64,000 nucleotides of DNA, from positions 1,240,001 through 1,304,000 of the forward strand of contig NZ_VOLO01000001.1 of the NCBI RefSeq assembly GCF_007954365.1, in the 5' to 3' direction. This DNA is from Frigoribacterium sp. ACAM 257. GTDB lineage: Bacteria > Actinomycetota > Actinomycetes > Actinomycetales > Microbacteriaceae. Both the position numbers and the translations under genes were made by a program. The notes beneath the pieces were generated by a model. The model was given only the letters and a program-made list of their open reading frames with translations. It was not told where the DNA came from and did not search any database. Shown one piece after another: positions 19,301 through 26,306 of this stretch; position 1 is the first letter of the stretch; each line of letters starts with the position of its first letter.

Positions 19301-19565
19301 CGTCGACGGGCTCGCCCTCGGGCAGCACGCCGCGGCCCCCGGGGGTGCCGGGCGCGCCGGGCAGCAGGCGGAATGCCCACTCGCCGTCGAGCGACAGGGT
19401 CGGCGCGTCGGTGTGCAGCCACGACCGCGCGGGGCTGCGGCGGCCCGTGCCGGGACCGGTGTCGGCGAGGTAGTCGCCGGGCGCCGGTGCGGCGCCCCTC
19501 GGCGAGGCGCGGGTCTCCGAGCTGTGGGTCGAGGGGGCGATGGACGAGGAGGCGGGGGTCGTCAC
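16335..19565 (-). CDS. lacZ: Beta-galactosidase, glycoside hydrolase family 2
   Basis: 1076 residues, close to the usual 1020-1050 of LacZ. It hydrolyses beta-D-galactosides such as lactose in the cytosol. Visible are the sugar-binding and jelly-roll start (about 55-245), the GH2 signature FHGVNRHETHP (about 356-366), the acid/base Glu469 in SLGNEAGTG, the nucleophile Glu548 in LCEYVHAMGNG, and the C-terminal Bgal small-chain domain. The start is GTG, sharing GTGA with the stop of the upstream permease gene, so it is the last gene of the operon binding protein-permease-permease-lacZ. The first 30 residues are Ser/Thr/Ala-rich and not part of the fold. Confidence 0.93.
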   Translation of the reverse strand: MTTPASSSIAPSTHSSETRASPRGAAPAPGDYLADTGPGTGRRSPARSWLHTDAPTLSLDGEWAFRLLPGAPGTPGGRGVLPEGEPVDGVGDPDLDDSSWQSIAVPSHWVLTGDGERGAPIYTNVQFPFPTEPPFVPDANPTGDHRRRFDLPDSFDGAERVLLRFDGVESRYAVWVNGVHVGIGVGSRLAQELDVTDAVRPGENVIAVRVHQWSASSYVEDQDQWWLPGIFRSVTLQARPVGGLDDVWLRTSWHGTAGETAGGATIVPEVTAAPDSFPVTLAVPELGVDVTWATAADIAPVELPEGVEPWSAETPRLYDATVSSAHGAEVVTLRLGFRTVRIDGDLFTVNGRRVVFHGVNRHETHPDRGRVFDEEWARRDLLQMKQFNVNAIRTSHYPPHPRLLDLADELGFWVVLECDLETHGFERDAWTENPSDDAAWHDAYVDRMVRTVERDKNHPSIVMWSLGNEAGTGRNLAAMAAWTHARDTGRPVHYEGDYTGAYTDVYSRMYSFVDETRAIGSGDESVQLLGCTPAEAARQRSKPFLLCEYVHAMGNGPGAIDEYEALVDEFPRLHGGFVWEWRDHGLRHRTADGTEFFAYGGDFGEVVHDSNFVMDGMVLSDDTPSPGLYEWAQVVAPIRVTLAAGEAGSADDGAEALVTVANLRHSADASDVVIRLTVEHDGEEALVADLPVAGVGDDALAAGETVVLAVPGLPVATSGETWATVRVVTAADAEWAPAGHVIATAQLELTPAAAVRRAPSTLRPGVPGAAGDRLAGASSGRLDLGPASFVDGRLVTLAGRPVDGPRLELWRAPTDNDQGRGWVPRDRDVDVMRDRHRADQYLVGVLPSAETTWLRLGLDRMTPRVEQVTATDSQVHVRTRWAAADARQAVTVDERWSLEGGELWLALDLVPTAGWDTSWPRVGVRLDLPTDVATASWFGTGPHESYPDSRHAAVVGRYTAAVDDLVVEYARPQESGHRSDLRSLDLTAADGRDWLRVDAVGDELGRLPGFTLRRHTAQQVDAARHPHELPEPDHTYLWLDAAQNGLGSRACGPDVSAPHVLRPSARSMRLRLTALG

Positions 19566-20566
19566 TTGACGGATCCTTCCGTGAGGCCGCCGCGCCAGAA
19601 GCGCTGGAGGACGACCATGGCGATGACCAGCGGGATGATCGACAGCAGCACGCCGCCGGTCGTCAGCTGGTAGAACTCGGGCAGCCGGTCGGTCTGGCTG
19701 AGCCAGTTGTTGAGGCCGAGCGTGACGGGGAACTTGTCGACGTCGCTCAGCATCACCAGCGGCAGGAAGTAGTTGTTCCAGATGCCGACGAGCTGGAACA
19801 GGAACACCGTGACGAGCGCGGGCGTGAGGATGCGCAGCCCCAGGGTGTGGAAGATGCGCAGCTCGCTCGCGCCGTCGAGGCGGGCGGCCTCCATCAGCGA
19901 GGTGTCGACGGTGGCCTGGGCGTAGATCCGGCAGAGGAACAGGCCGAACGGCGAGACCAGCGACGGCAGCAGGACGCTCCAGTAGGTGTTCGCGAGCCCC
20001 ATCTGGCTGAACAGCAGGAAGAGGGGCAGCGCCGTCGCCGTGCCGGGCACCAGCACGCCGCCGAGGATCGTGCCGAAGACGGCGTTGCGCCCGCGGAACT
20101 CGTACTTGGCGAGGGCGTAGCCGCCGGCCGCGGCGAAGTACGTCGCGATCAGGGCGCCGACCCCGGCGTAGAGCACCGAGTTGCCGAGCCAGCGCAGGAA
20201 GATCCCGTCGCCGTAGGTGAGCACCTGGCCGAGGTTGTCCCAGAGCGCGAAGTTCGGGGCGAACCAGAAGCCGAAGGTGCCGAAGAGGTCGCCCGTCGTC
20301 TTCGTCGCGGCGACCACGACCCAGTAGACCGGGATCAGGAAGTACAGCGCGACGACGACCAGCACGGCCGTGACGATGATGGTGGAGGCGCGGCTGCGGC
20401 CCGCAGACCTGTCAGGCCCGCTCGTCGCCGAGCGGCGGGCGGCGGCACGACCCTCGCCGGGCCTCCTGCCCTGGCCTGCCGTGACGATGGACTCGGTGTC
20501 GGTGGGCTGCTCGGCGAGCGAGGCGCTCGACGCGCTCGTCGCGGCGCCCGAGGCACGGGGGCTCAT
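19562..20566 (-). CDS. Sugar ABC transporter permease (MalG-type)
   Basis: 334 residues with six membrane helices after a disordered 70-residue start. The EAA loop (SLMEAARLDGASELRIFHTLGL) that docks onto the ATPase is near residue 245, typical of family CUT1 sugar permeases, the MalG-like partner. ATG 20566 overlaps the previous permease stop (ATGA), and its own stop overlaps the lacZ start. No ATPase gene is in the operon, as usual for such systems, which share a common MsiK-type ATPase encoded elsewhere. The substrate is inferred from lacZ to be a beta-galactoside. Confidence 0.9.
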   Translation of the reverse strand: MSPRASGAATSASSASLAEQPTDTESIVTAGQGRRPGEGRAAARRSATSGPDRSAGRSRASTIIVTAVLVVVALYFLIPVYWVVVAATKTTGDLFGTFGFWFAPNFALWDNLGQVLTYGDGIFLRWLGNSVLYAGVGALIATYFAAAGGYALAKYEFRGRNAVFGTILGGVLVPGTATALPLFLLFSQMGLANTYWSVLLPSLVSPFGLFLCRIYAQATVDTSLMEAARLDGASELRIFHTLGLRILTPALVTVFLFQLVGIWNNYFLPLVMLSDVDKFPVTLGLNNWLSQTDRLPEFYQLTTGGVLLSIIPLVIAMVVLQRFWRGGLTEGSVK

Positions 20567-21555
20567 GCGGACTTCCTGTTCGTGATGGTGAGGAACACGA
20601 TCGACAGCGTGAACGCGACGAGGGCGATCAGCACGGACTGCGCGGCGGCGACGTTGTAGTCGTTGTAGGCGAACGCCGTCGTGTAGGCGCTGAGGTTCGG
20701 CGTGTACTGGCTGTCGATGGCCGGGGCGACGCGCTGCAGCACCTGGGCCTCGGCGAAGAGCTGCAGGGTGCCGATGATCGAGAACACGGCGGTGAGCAGC
20801 AGGGCCGGGCGGATCAACGGCAGCTGGATGCTCGTCGCGACCCGGAGGGCCGACGCCCCGTCGACCTTCGCGGCCTCGTAGAGCTCGACCGGGATCGACT
20901 TCAGCTGGGCGATGATGATCAGCATGTTGTAGCCGGTGTAGCTCCACGTGACGATGTTGGCGATCGACCAGAGCACCGTGTTCGCGCCCAGGAAGTCGGG
21001 CGAGACGCCGAACACCTCGGCCACGTCGATGATCGGGCTGAGGCCCGGCACGTAGAGGAACGACCAGAGGATGGTCGCGATGACGCCGGGCACGCCGTAC
21101 GGCAGGAAGTACGCGGCGCGGAAGACGCCCGGCCACTTGGCCGACGCGGACTCGAGCAGCAGCGCGAGCACCGTGCAGAGGATCAGCATGACCGGCACCT
21201 GGACGACGCCGAACAGGAACATCCGGCCGATCGACGCGACGAAGTTCGGGTCGCCGATCACCTGGGCGTAGTTGTCGAAGCCGGCGAACTCGGTGACGAC
21301 GCCGGCCTCGCCGAAGAGGCCGCCGCGGGTCACCTTCGTGAAGCTCGACACGAGCGCCATGAGGATCGGGACGATGAAGGTGAGCAGGAACAGGGCGAGG
21401 AACGGGAAGAGCAACACCCACGGGGCGCGCTTGACGGCGCCGGACGAGGCGCCCTTCCTGCGGGAGGCGTCGCCGCCTCCGTCGCGACCGCGACCGGGCG
21501 CCGTGGCACGCGTGGCGGCCGCGGTCTCGGGCCGCGTCTCCATCCCGGCGCTCAT
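20563..21555 (-). CDS. Sugar ABC transporter permease (MalF-type)
   Basis: 330 residues, six membrane helices, with the EAA loop (VELYEAAKVDGASALRVATSIQLP) near residue 215. It is the MalF-like partner of the next permease in a CUT1 importer. The start ATG 21555 overlaps the stop of the binding-protein gene by four bases; an ATG four codons later is possible. The N-terminal 45 residues are Arg/Ala/Gly-rich and cytoplasmic. All four genes of the unit are linked by four-base overlaps, which suggests tight translational coupling. Confidence 0.9.
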   Translation of the reverse strand: MSAGMETRPETAAATRATAPGRGRDGGGDASRRKGASSGAVKRAPWVLLFPFLALFLLTFIVPILMALVSSFTKVTRGGLFGEAGVVTEFAGFDNYAQVIGDPNFVASIGRMFLFGVVQVPVMLILCTVLALLLESASAKWPGVFRAAYFLPYGVPGVIATILWSFLYVPGLSPIIDVAEVFGVSPDFLGANTVLWSIANIVTWSYTGYNMLIIIAQLKSIPVELYEAAKVDGASALRVATSIQLPLIRPALLLTAVFSIIGTLQLFAEAQVLQRVAPAIDSQYTPNLSAYTTAFAYNDYNVAAAQSVLIALVAFTLSIVFLTITNRKSA

Positions 21556-22892
21556 GCGCTCGCCTTGCGGATCGAGAGGCCCTTGTTCTGCATCACCGAG
21601 ATGATGTCCTTCTCGGCCTGCGCGACGGCGTCGACGAGCGTGCCGCCCGAGGCCTTGCCGCGGAAGCCGTCGCTCAGGATGTTGAACGACTGCTGCGTGA
21701 CGGGCCACCAGCTCCAGTCCTGGTTCTGGCTGGACTCCTGCGTGGCGGGCACGAACACCTCCTGGTTGTAGTTCTGGCCGCTGAAGAAGGCGCTCGGCTT
21801 CTCACGGAGCGTGCCGACGACGTCCACGGCCGGCGACCAGCCGATGCCGCAGAACTCGATCAGGGCGTTGACGCCCTCGGGGGTGGTGGTCATCCAGACG
21901 GCGAACTCGAGCGCCTCCTGCGGGTGCTGGCTGTTCGCGAGGATCGCGGCGGTCGAGCCGCCGAGGAAGCTCGAGGCGTAGCCCGTGCCCTCCCACGTCG
22001 GCATGGGCGCGACGCGCCACTTGCCCTCGGCGCCGCTGACGCCCTGGATCAGGGCGTCGCCCCACGAGCCGGTCACGACGGAGGCGATCTTCCCGTCCGC
22101 CGCGGCCGAGAACCAGGCCGGCGTGTAGGCGCCGTAGGCGGTGGTGACGATGCCGTCGTCGATCGCCTTGTCGAAGAACGCCGCGACCTTGAGGGTGGCG
22201 TCGTCGGTCATGTCGATGACCCAGCCGTCGTCCTCCGCGGTGAACCAGGAGGCGCCGGCCTGCGTGGCGTAGGCGGCGAACAGCGAGGCGTCGGCGAGCG
22301 GGAACGAGTCCATCAGCACGCCGGCGCCCTTGAGCTCGCCGCCGACGGCGGCCCACTCGTCCCAGGTCGCGGGCACGGCCGCGCCGACCTGGTCGAAGAC
22401 GGCCGGCTGGTAGAACATGCCCATCGGGCCGCTGTCCTGCGGCACGGCGTAGATCCCGCCCGTGTAGCTGACCTGGTTCCAGAGCGTGGGGTCGTAGAGG
22501 TCCTCGTACTGCTCGGCGCCGTAGCGCTTGAGGTCGACGACGCCGTTGGCGAGCAGGAACTCGGGCAGCGAGCGCATCTCGACCTGGGCGATGTCCGGCC
22601 CGGCCCCCGCGGCGAGCGCGGAGTAGAGCTTCTGGTACCCGCCCGCGTTGCCGCCGGGGATGAACACGGTCTCGACCTGGACGCGGTCCTGGCTCTTGTT
22701 GTAGAGGTCGGTGACCTGGTCGAGGCCCTTGAGCCAGGCCCAGTACTCGAGTCGGACCTTGCCCGCGGCCGGCGGGATGGTCGGCAGGGTGTTGACCGAG
22801 GTCGTGCCGGGCGTGGCGCAGCCGGCGAGGACGGCGGCGGCGGACGCGCCGAGACCGAGGCTCAGGAGCTGCCGACGACTGAGAGGACTCAT
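21552..22892 (-). CDS. Sugar-binding lipoprotein of ABC transporter (family 1)
   Basis: 446 residues. The start has a twin-arginine-like signal (SRRQLLSLGLG) ending in a lipobox LAGC with Cys25, so it is a lipid-anchored extracellular solute-binding protein. The rest matches bacterial extracellular solute-binding family 1 (LEYWAWLKG, then GPDIAQVEM near 100 and WDEWAAVGGELKGAG near 180). It would capture the sugar for the two permeases. It is the first gene of the operon; the spacer to the divergent TetR gene holds a palindromic operator. A likely -10 (GTTACC, 22929-22934 on the minus strand) precedes it. Confidence 0.9.
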   Translation of the reverse strand: MSPLSRRQLLSLGLGASAAAVLAGCATPGTTSVNTLPTIPPAAGKVRLEYWAWLKGLDQVTDLYNKSQDRVQVETVFIPGGNAGGYQKLYSALAAGAGPDIAQVEMRSLPEFLLANGVVDLKRYGAEQYEDLYDPTLWNQVSYTGGIYAVPQDSGPMGMFYQPAVFDQVGAAVPATWDEWAAVGGELKGAGVLMDSFPLADASLFAAYATQAGASWFTAEDDGWVIDMTDDATLKVAAFFDKAIDDGIVTTAYGAYTPAWFSAAADGKIASVVTGSWGDALIQGVSGAEGKWRVAPMPTWEGTGYASSFLGGSTAAILANSQHPQEALEFAVWMTTTPEGVNALIEFCGIGWSPAVDVVGTLREKPSAFFSGQNYNQEVFVPATQESSQNQDWSWWPVTQQSFNILSDGFRGKASGGTLVDAVAQAEKDIISVMQNKGLSIRKASA

Positions 22893-22940
22893 CAGGACTC
22901 ACTTCGTTGTGGACGGGACGGGACCGACGGTAACACGGGC

Positions 22941-22960
22941 TTTCGAGTGGTCGCTCGAAA
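22941..22960. promoter_or_regulatory. Palindromic operator in the lac divergent spacer
   Basis: TTTCGAG (22941-22947) and CTCGAAA (22954-22960) are perfect 7-base arms around TGGTCG. It covers the place where the -35 box of the binding-protein promoter should be and is A/T-rich against its surroundings. It is the natural target of the adjacent TetR regulator, acting as repressor site; this is inference. Confidence 0.65.
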
Positions 22961-22981
22961 TTGATGTCGAGATCGACGCCG

Positions 22982-22993
22982 AGGAGGCGCGGG
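22982..22993 (-). repeat. Repeated 12-mer CCCGCGCCTCCT, copy 3
   Basis: Exact intergenic copy (13-mer complete) seven bases before the -10 box of the TetR gene. Confidence 0.85.
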
Positions 22994-22999
22994 TCGTCG

Positions 23000-23005
23000 T
23001 AGGCT
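23000..23005 (+). promoter_or_regulatory. -10 box TAGGCT for a leaderless start at 23013
   Basis: TAGGCT ends 7 bases before the TetR ATG; no ribosome site lies between. Confidence 0.6.
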
Positions 23006-23012
23006 CCCGGTC

Positions 23013-23690
23013 ATGACCGAAGGCGCTCCCGTCACGACCCGTGGCCCCGGTGCTCGCGGCGGCCGCGGCGGCCCTCGCGGCCCCTACGCGAAGTCCGCCG
23101 AGCGGCGGTCCGCGATCGTCGAGGCGGCGTTCGAGGTGTTCACCGCCCACGGCTACCAGGGCGGGTCGCTGCAGCGCGTCGCCGATCGGGTGGGCATGAG
23201 CCAGACGAGCCTGCTGCACTACTTCCCGTCGAAGAGCGACCTGCTGCTCGAGGTGCTGCGTCGCCGCGACCAGATGTCGAGCGGCGAGTTCGTCCGCGGC
23301 GCGGGCGCGCACCTCGCGGGCGACATCGAGCGCCAGGCCCGGTACAACGAGGGCGTGCCAGGGCTGATCGGCCTCTACACGGTGCTGTCGGGCGAGGCGG
23401 TCACCGAGGGCAACCCGGGCCGCGCGTACGTCACGGAGCGGCTCGCCGCCCTTCGGCGGGACTACGCGGCGGACTTCCGCGCACTGGCCGAGGTCGGCCG
23501 GCTGCGCGAGGGCGTCGACCCCGACCGGGCGGCCGCCGGGCTCGTCGGCCTGTGGGACGGCGTGCAGCTGCAGTGGCTGCTCGCGCCGGACGAGGTCGAC
23601 GTGCCGCAGCTGCTGCGCGACTACCTCGACCTCGTGATCCTGCCTGCGGGTGCCGACGTCGAGACCGAGCCCGCGCCTCCTTCGACCTGA
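23013..23690 (+). CDS. TetR-family regulator of the beta-galactoside operon
   Basis: 225 residues with the TetR helix-turn-helix near the start (about 30-75: RRSAIVEAAFEVF and MSQTSLLHYFPSKSDLL) and a helical ligand-binding domain. The first 27 residues are Gly/Arg-rich. It is divergent from the sugar operon with 120 bases between starts and a TTTCGAG-N6-CTCGAAA palindrome between, so it most likely represses the operon and is released by a sugar. The ATG is 7 bases after TAGGCT. The last codons contain an exact copy of the repeated 12-mer (23670-23681). Confidence 0.85.
   Translation: MTEGAPVTTRGPGARGGRGGPRGPYAKSAERRSAIVEAAFEVFTAHGYQGGSLQRVADRVGMSQTSLLHYFPSKSDLLLEVLRRRDQMSSGEFVRGAGAHLAGDIERQARYNEGVPGLIGLYTVLSGEAVTEGNPGRAYVTERLAALRRDYAADFRALAEVGRLREGVDPDRAAAGLVGLWDGVQLQWLLAPDEVDVPQLLRDYLDLVILPAGADVETEPAPPST
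23670..23681 (+). repeat. Repeated 12-mer CCCGCGCCTCCT, copy 4
   Basis: Exact copy in the last six codons of the TetR gene (reads Pro-Ala-Pro-Pro-Ser before Thr-stop). Confidence 0.85.
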
Positions 23691-23699
23691 CCCGGTCGT

Positions 23700-23769
23700 C
23701 GAGGGCGGGTAATCCGGGCCGAGGGCGGGTCCTGAACTACCCGCCCTCGGCCCCATTTACCCGCCCTCG
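23700..23769. repeat. 70-bp nested palindrome, copy C
   Basis: Units CGAGGGCGGGT at 23700 and 23720, inverse units at 23739 and 23759, identical offsets to copies A and B. It sits between two convergent genes (ends 23690 and 23812), so it may work as a two-way terminator. Confidence 0.9.
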
Positions 23770-23811
23770 ACCTCTCTGCGTGTGCGGGCGGGCGGCGCGG
23801 GGCGGCGCGGG

Positions 23812-25365
23812 TCACTCGGGCAGCGCGGCCTGGCCCTCGCGCTCGTCGCCGGCGACTCCGGCCCGGAGGCCCTCGCCGCGGAAGAACGCCGGACGCAGCC
23901 GGGCGTTGACCAGCATCACCACGACGCCTCCGACCAGGATGGTGACGCCGAGCAGGAACACCAGGCCGACCCCGCCGATCTGCGAGCCGCTGCCGTAGTC
24001 GGGATCCATGCTGTCGATCAGCGTCGTGACGAACAGCACGGCGAGGATGAGCCCGCCGATGCCCGGAGCGACGATCTGGAAGAACAGGTTGCGAGCGCCG
24101 GTGCGCCACTGGTGCCGGAAGTACCAGACGCACGCGAAGGCCGTGAGCCCGTAGTAGAAGCAGATCATCATGCCGAGGGTGGTGATGGTGTCCCAGAGGA
24201 CGTCCTCGCTGATGAAGCGCATCACCGCGTAGAAGACGCTCGCGACGACGGCGGACGCGAGGGTCGCGTACCCGGGCGTGAAGAAGCGCGGCGAGACGCG
24301 GGCGAACTTCGGCGACAGCGCGCCGTAGTGCCCCATGGCCAGCAGGGTGCGGGCCGGCGAGACGAAGGTCGACTGCAAGGAGGCGGCGGAGCTGCTCAGC
24401 ACCGCCAGCGACATCAAGATGGCCAGCGGACCCAGCACCGGCCCGGCGAGCGCCGAGAACGCGTTGCCCTGGATGTCGGGGTTGCCGAGGCCGACGCCCT
24501 CGTCGCCGAGGCCCGCGAAGGTCATCGAGGCGAGCGAGACGAGCAGGTACACCAGCACGATGATGACGACGGTCAGGGTGGCGGCGCGGCCGGGGGTCGT
24601 CCGCGAGCCGCTCGTCTCCTCGGACATTGTCAGGGTGACGTCCCAGCCCCAGAAGATGAAGATCGACAGCGAGAGCCCGGCAGCGAACGCCGAGAAGGTC
24701 GGCACCGTCAACGGGTTGAACCAGTCGAGCGAGATCGCCGTGGCGTCGAACGCCGAGCCGCCGCCCACCCGGACGAAGGCGACGATCGCGAAGCCGACCA
24801 GCACGAGCAGCTGGAAGCCGACGAGCCAGTACTGCACCTTCTGGGTGGTCTGCATGTCGCGGTACGAGATGACGGTCGCCCCGGCCATGAAGGCCAGACA
24901 GGTGACGACGTTGATGAGCGGGTTGGCCGCCAGGTCGGCGATCGACGGATCCGAGAAGACCTGCCCGAGCAGCAGGTAGAAGAAGTCGACGGCGATGCCC
25001 GCGAGGTTGCTCAGCACCACGATGGTCGCGACCACGAGCCCCCAGCCGGCCATCCAGCCGACCCACGGGCCGAAGGCGCGGACGCCCCAGGTGAACGAGG
25101 TGCCGCTGTCGGGCATGGCGCTGTTCAGCTCGCGGTAGCCGAACGCGACGAGCAGCATCGGGATGAAGCCGACCAGGAAGATCGCGGGCAGGTGCGTGCC
25201 GACCTGCGCGATGGTCGGGCCGAGCGCCCCGGTCAGCGTGTAGGCGGGCGCGATGCACGAGATGCCGATGACGACGGCGCCGATCAGACCGACGCTTCCG
25301 GCGCTCAGCCCCTTGGACGACAGGGTCTGGTCGGCGGCGACGCCGGACTTCTTGAGGATGCTCAC
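23812..25365 (-). CDS. APC-family amine permease of the putrescine/GABA operon
   Basis: 517 residues, about 12 membrane helices, with the APC-family start GLIGAVVIGISCIAPAYTLTG and GFIPMLLVAFGYRELNSAMPDSGTSFTW. As the last gene of a putrescine/GABA catabolic operon it probably imports putrescine, GABA or a related amine, like PuuP; this is inferred from context. The start is GTG sharing GTGA with the upstream universal stress protein gene. Its 3' end faces the TetR gene across the 70-bp palindrome copy C. Confidence 0.85.
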   Translation of the reverse strand: MSILKKSGVAADQTLSSKGLSAGSVGLIGAVVIGISCIAPAYTLTGALGPTIAQVGTHLPAIFLVGFIPMLLVAFGYRELNSAMPDSGTSFTWGVRAFGPWVGWMAGWGLVVATIVVLSNLAGIAVDFFYLLLGQVFSDPSIADLAANPLINVVTCLAFMAGATVISYRDMQTTQKVQYWLVGFQLLVLVGFAIVAFVRVGGGSAFDATAISLDWFNPLTVPTFSAFAAGLSLSIFIFWGWDVTLTMSEETSGSRTTPGRAATLTVVIIVLVYLLVSLASMTFAGLGDEGVGLGNPDIQGNAFSALAGPVLGPLAILMSLAVLSSSAASLQSTFVSPARTLLAMGHYGALSPKFARVSPRFFTPGYATLASAVVASVFYAVMRFISEDVLWDTITTLGMMICFYYGLTAFACVWYFRHQWRTGARNLFFQIVAPGIGGLILAVLFVTTLIDSMDPDYGSGSQIGGVGLVFLLGVTILVGGVVVMLVNARLRPAFFRGEGLRAGVAGDEREGQAALPE

Positions 25366-26306
25366 GGGGTGGTCCCTTCGGGGTGGGCGCCGCCCGGGGC
25401 GACGCCGGTCCAGGTCGTGCGGGCATCGTGGTCACGAGGAACCACCACGAGGGGGACGGGGACGCCGCGCACGATCTTCGCGGCGACGCTCCCGAGGAAC
25501 AGCCGGCGGGGCTGGGCCAGACGGCTCGAGCCGACGAGGGCGAGCTCGTCGTCGCCCCAGGTGAGGGCGTCGATCGCGTCGGCGATCCTCGGGCCAGGGG
25601 CGATCTCGACCGTGACGTCGAGGTCGGCGGGGACGCCGTCGAGCGCGATGTCGCGCATCCGCTCCGCGTGCTCGCGCGCCTCGTCGTGCAGTGCCCGCTC
25701 GCGGTCGTCGCGGTCGCGGCGCTCGCCGTCCCCGACGGAGTCGAGCGGCACGAGCGAGACGAGCCGCAGCGGGACGCGCGCCGCGGCGGCCGTGGCCACC
25801 GCGGTGTCGACGACCGCGCGGGCGCCGGCCCGGGTGCCGACGGCGGCCGTCACGCTGCCGAAGCTGCGGACGCCCCGCTCGGCGAACCCGGCGGGGGCGA
25901 TCGCGACGGGCACCCGTGCCGAGTGCACGAGGACTCCCCCGACGCTGCCGAGGTGCAGCCGCCCGAGCGTGCCCTCCTTGCCCGCGCCGATCACGATCGC
26001 GTCCGCCTCGAGGTCCGCGGCGGCCGCGACGAGGCCCTCCGCGAACGTCTCGGCCCTGACCAGGTGCGTCGTGGACGTGACGCCGGCCGGGATCTCGGCC
26101 GCCGCCTCCTGCAGCCAGCCGTCGGCGAGGTCGTCGAGGTGCCGCTCGTAGCTGGGCGCGGTGGGGACGAGGGAGGCGCGGCCCTGGTCGTGCAGGACCA
26201 TCACGAGGTCGAGGCGCACGCCGAGCGTGTGCGCGAGGGCCGTGCCGAGGGCCAGGGCGTCGTGCCCCGCCGGGGTGTCCAGGTACCCGACGACCACGCT
26301 CCTCAC
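25362..26306 (-). CDS. Universal stress protein with two Usp domains
   Basis: 314 residues, two tandem Usp domains. The first (1-140) starts VRSVVVGYLDTPAG and ends with the nucleotide-binding stretch GAGKEGTLGRLHLGSVGGVLV; the second ends with GSSRLAQPRRLFLGSVAAKIV. Both fit the ATP-binding G-x2-G-x9-G-S pattern loosely. Such proteins are cytosolic stress or signalling factors. The start is GTG overlapping the amine oxidase stop (GTGA), and the stop overlaps the permease start, so it is fully built into the operon. A link to the hydrogen peroxide made by the oxidase, or to control of the adjacent permease, is inference. Confidence 0.88.
   Translation of the reverse strand: MRSVVVGYLDTPAGHDALALGTALAHTLGVRLDLVMVLHDQGRASLVPTAPSYERHLDDLADGWLQEAAAEIPAGVTSTTHLVRAETFAEGLVAAAADLEADAIVIGAGKEGTLGRLHLGSVGGVLVHSARVPVAIAPAGFAERGVRSFGSVTAAVGTRAGARAVVDTAVATAAAARVPLRLVSLVPLDSVGDGERRDRDDRERALHDEAREHAERMRDIALDGVPADLDVTVEIAPGPRIADAIDALTWGDDELALVGSSRLAQPRRLFLGSVAAKIVRGVPVPLVVVPRDHDARTTWTGVAPGGAHPEGTTP

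Noticed and set aside
16464-19673. Plus-strand open frame across all of lacZ
   Set aside because: It has no recognisable domains, while the minus strand shows a complete GH2 enzyme with both catalytic glutamates.
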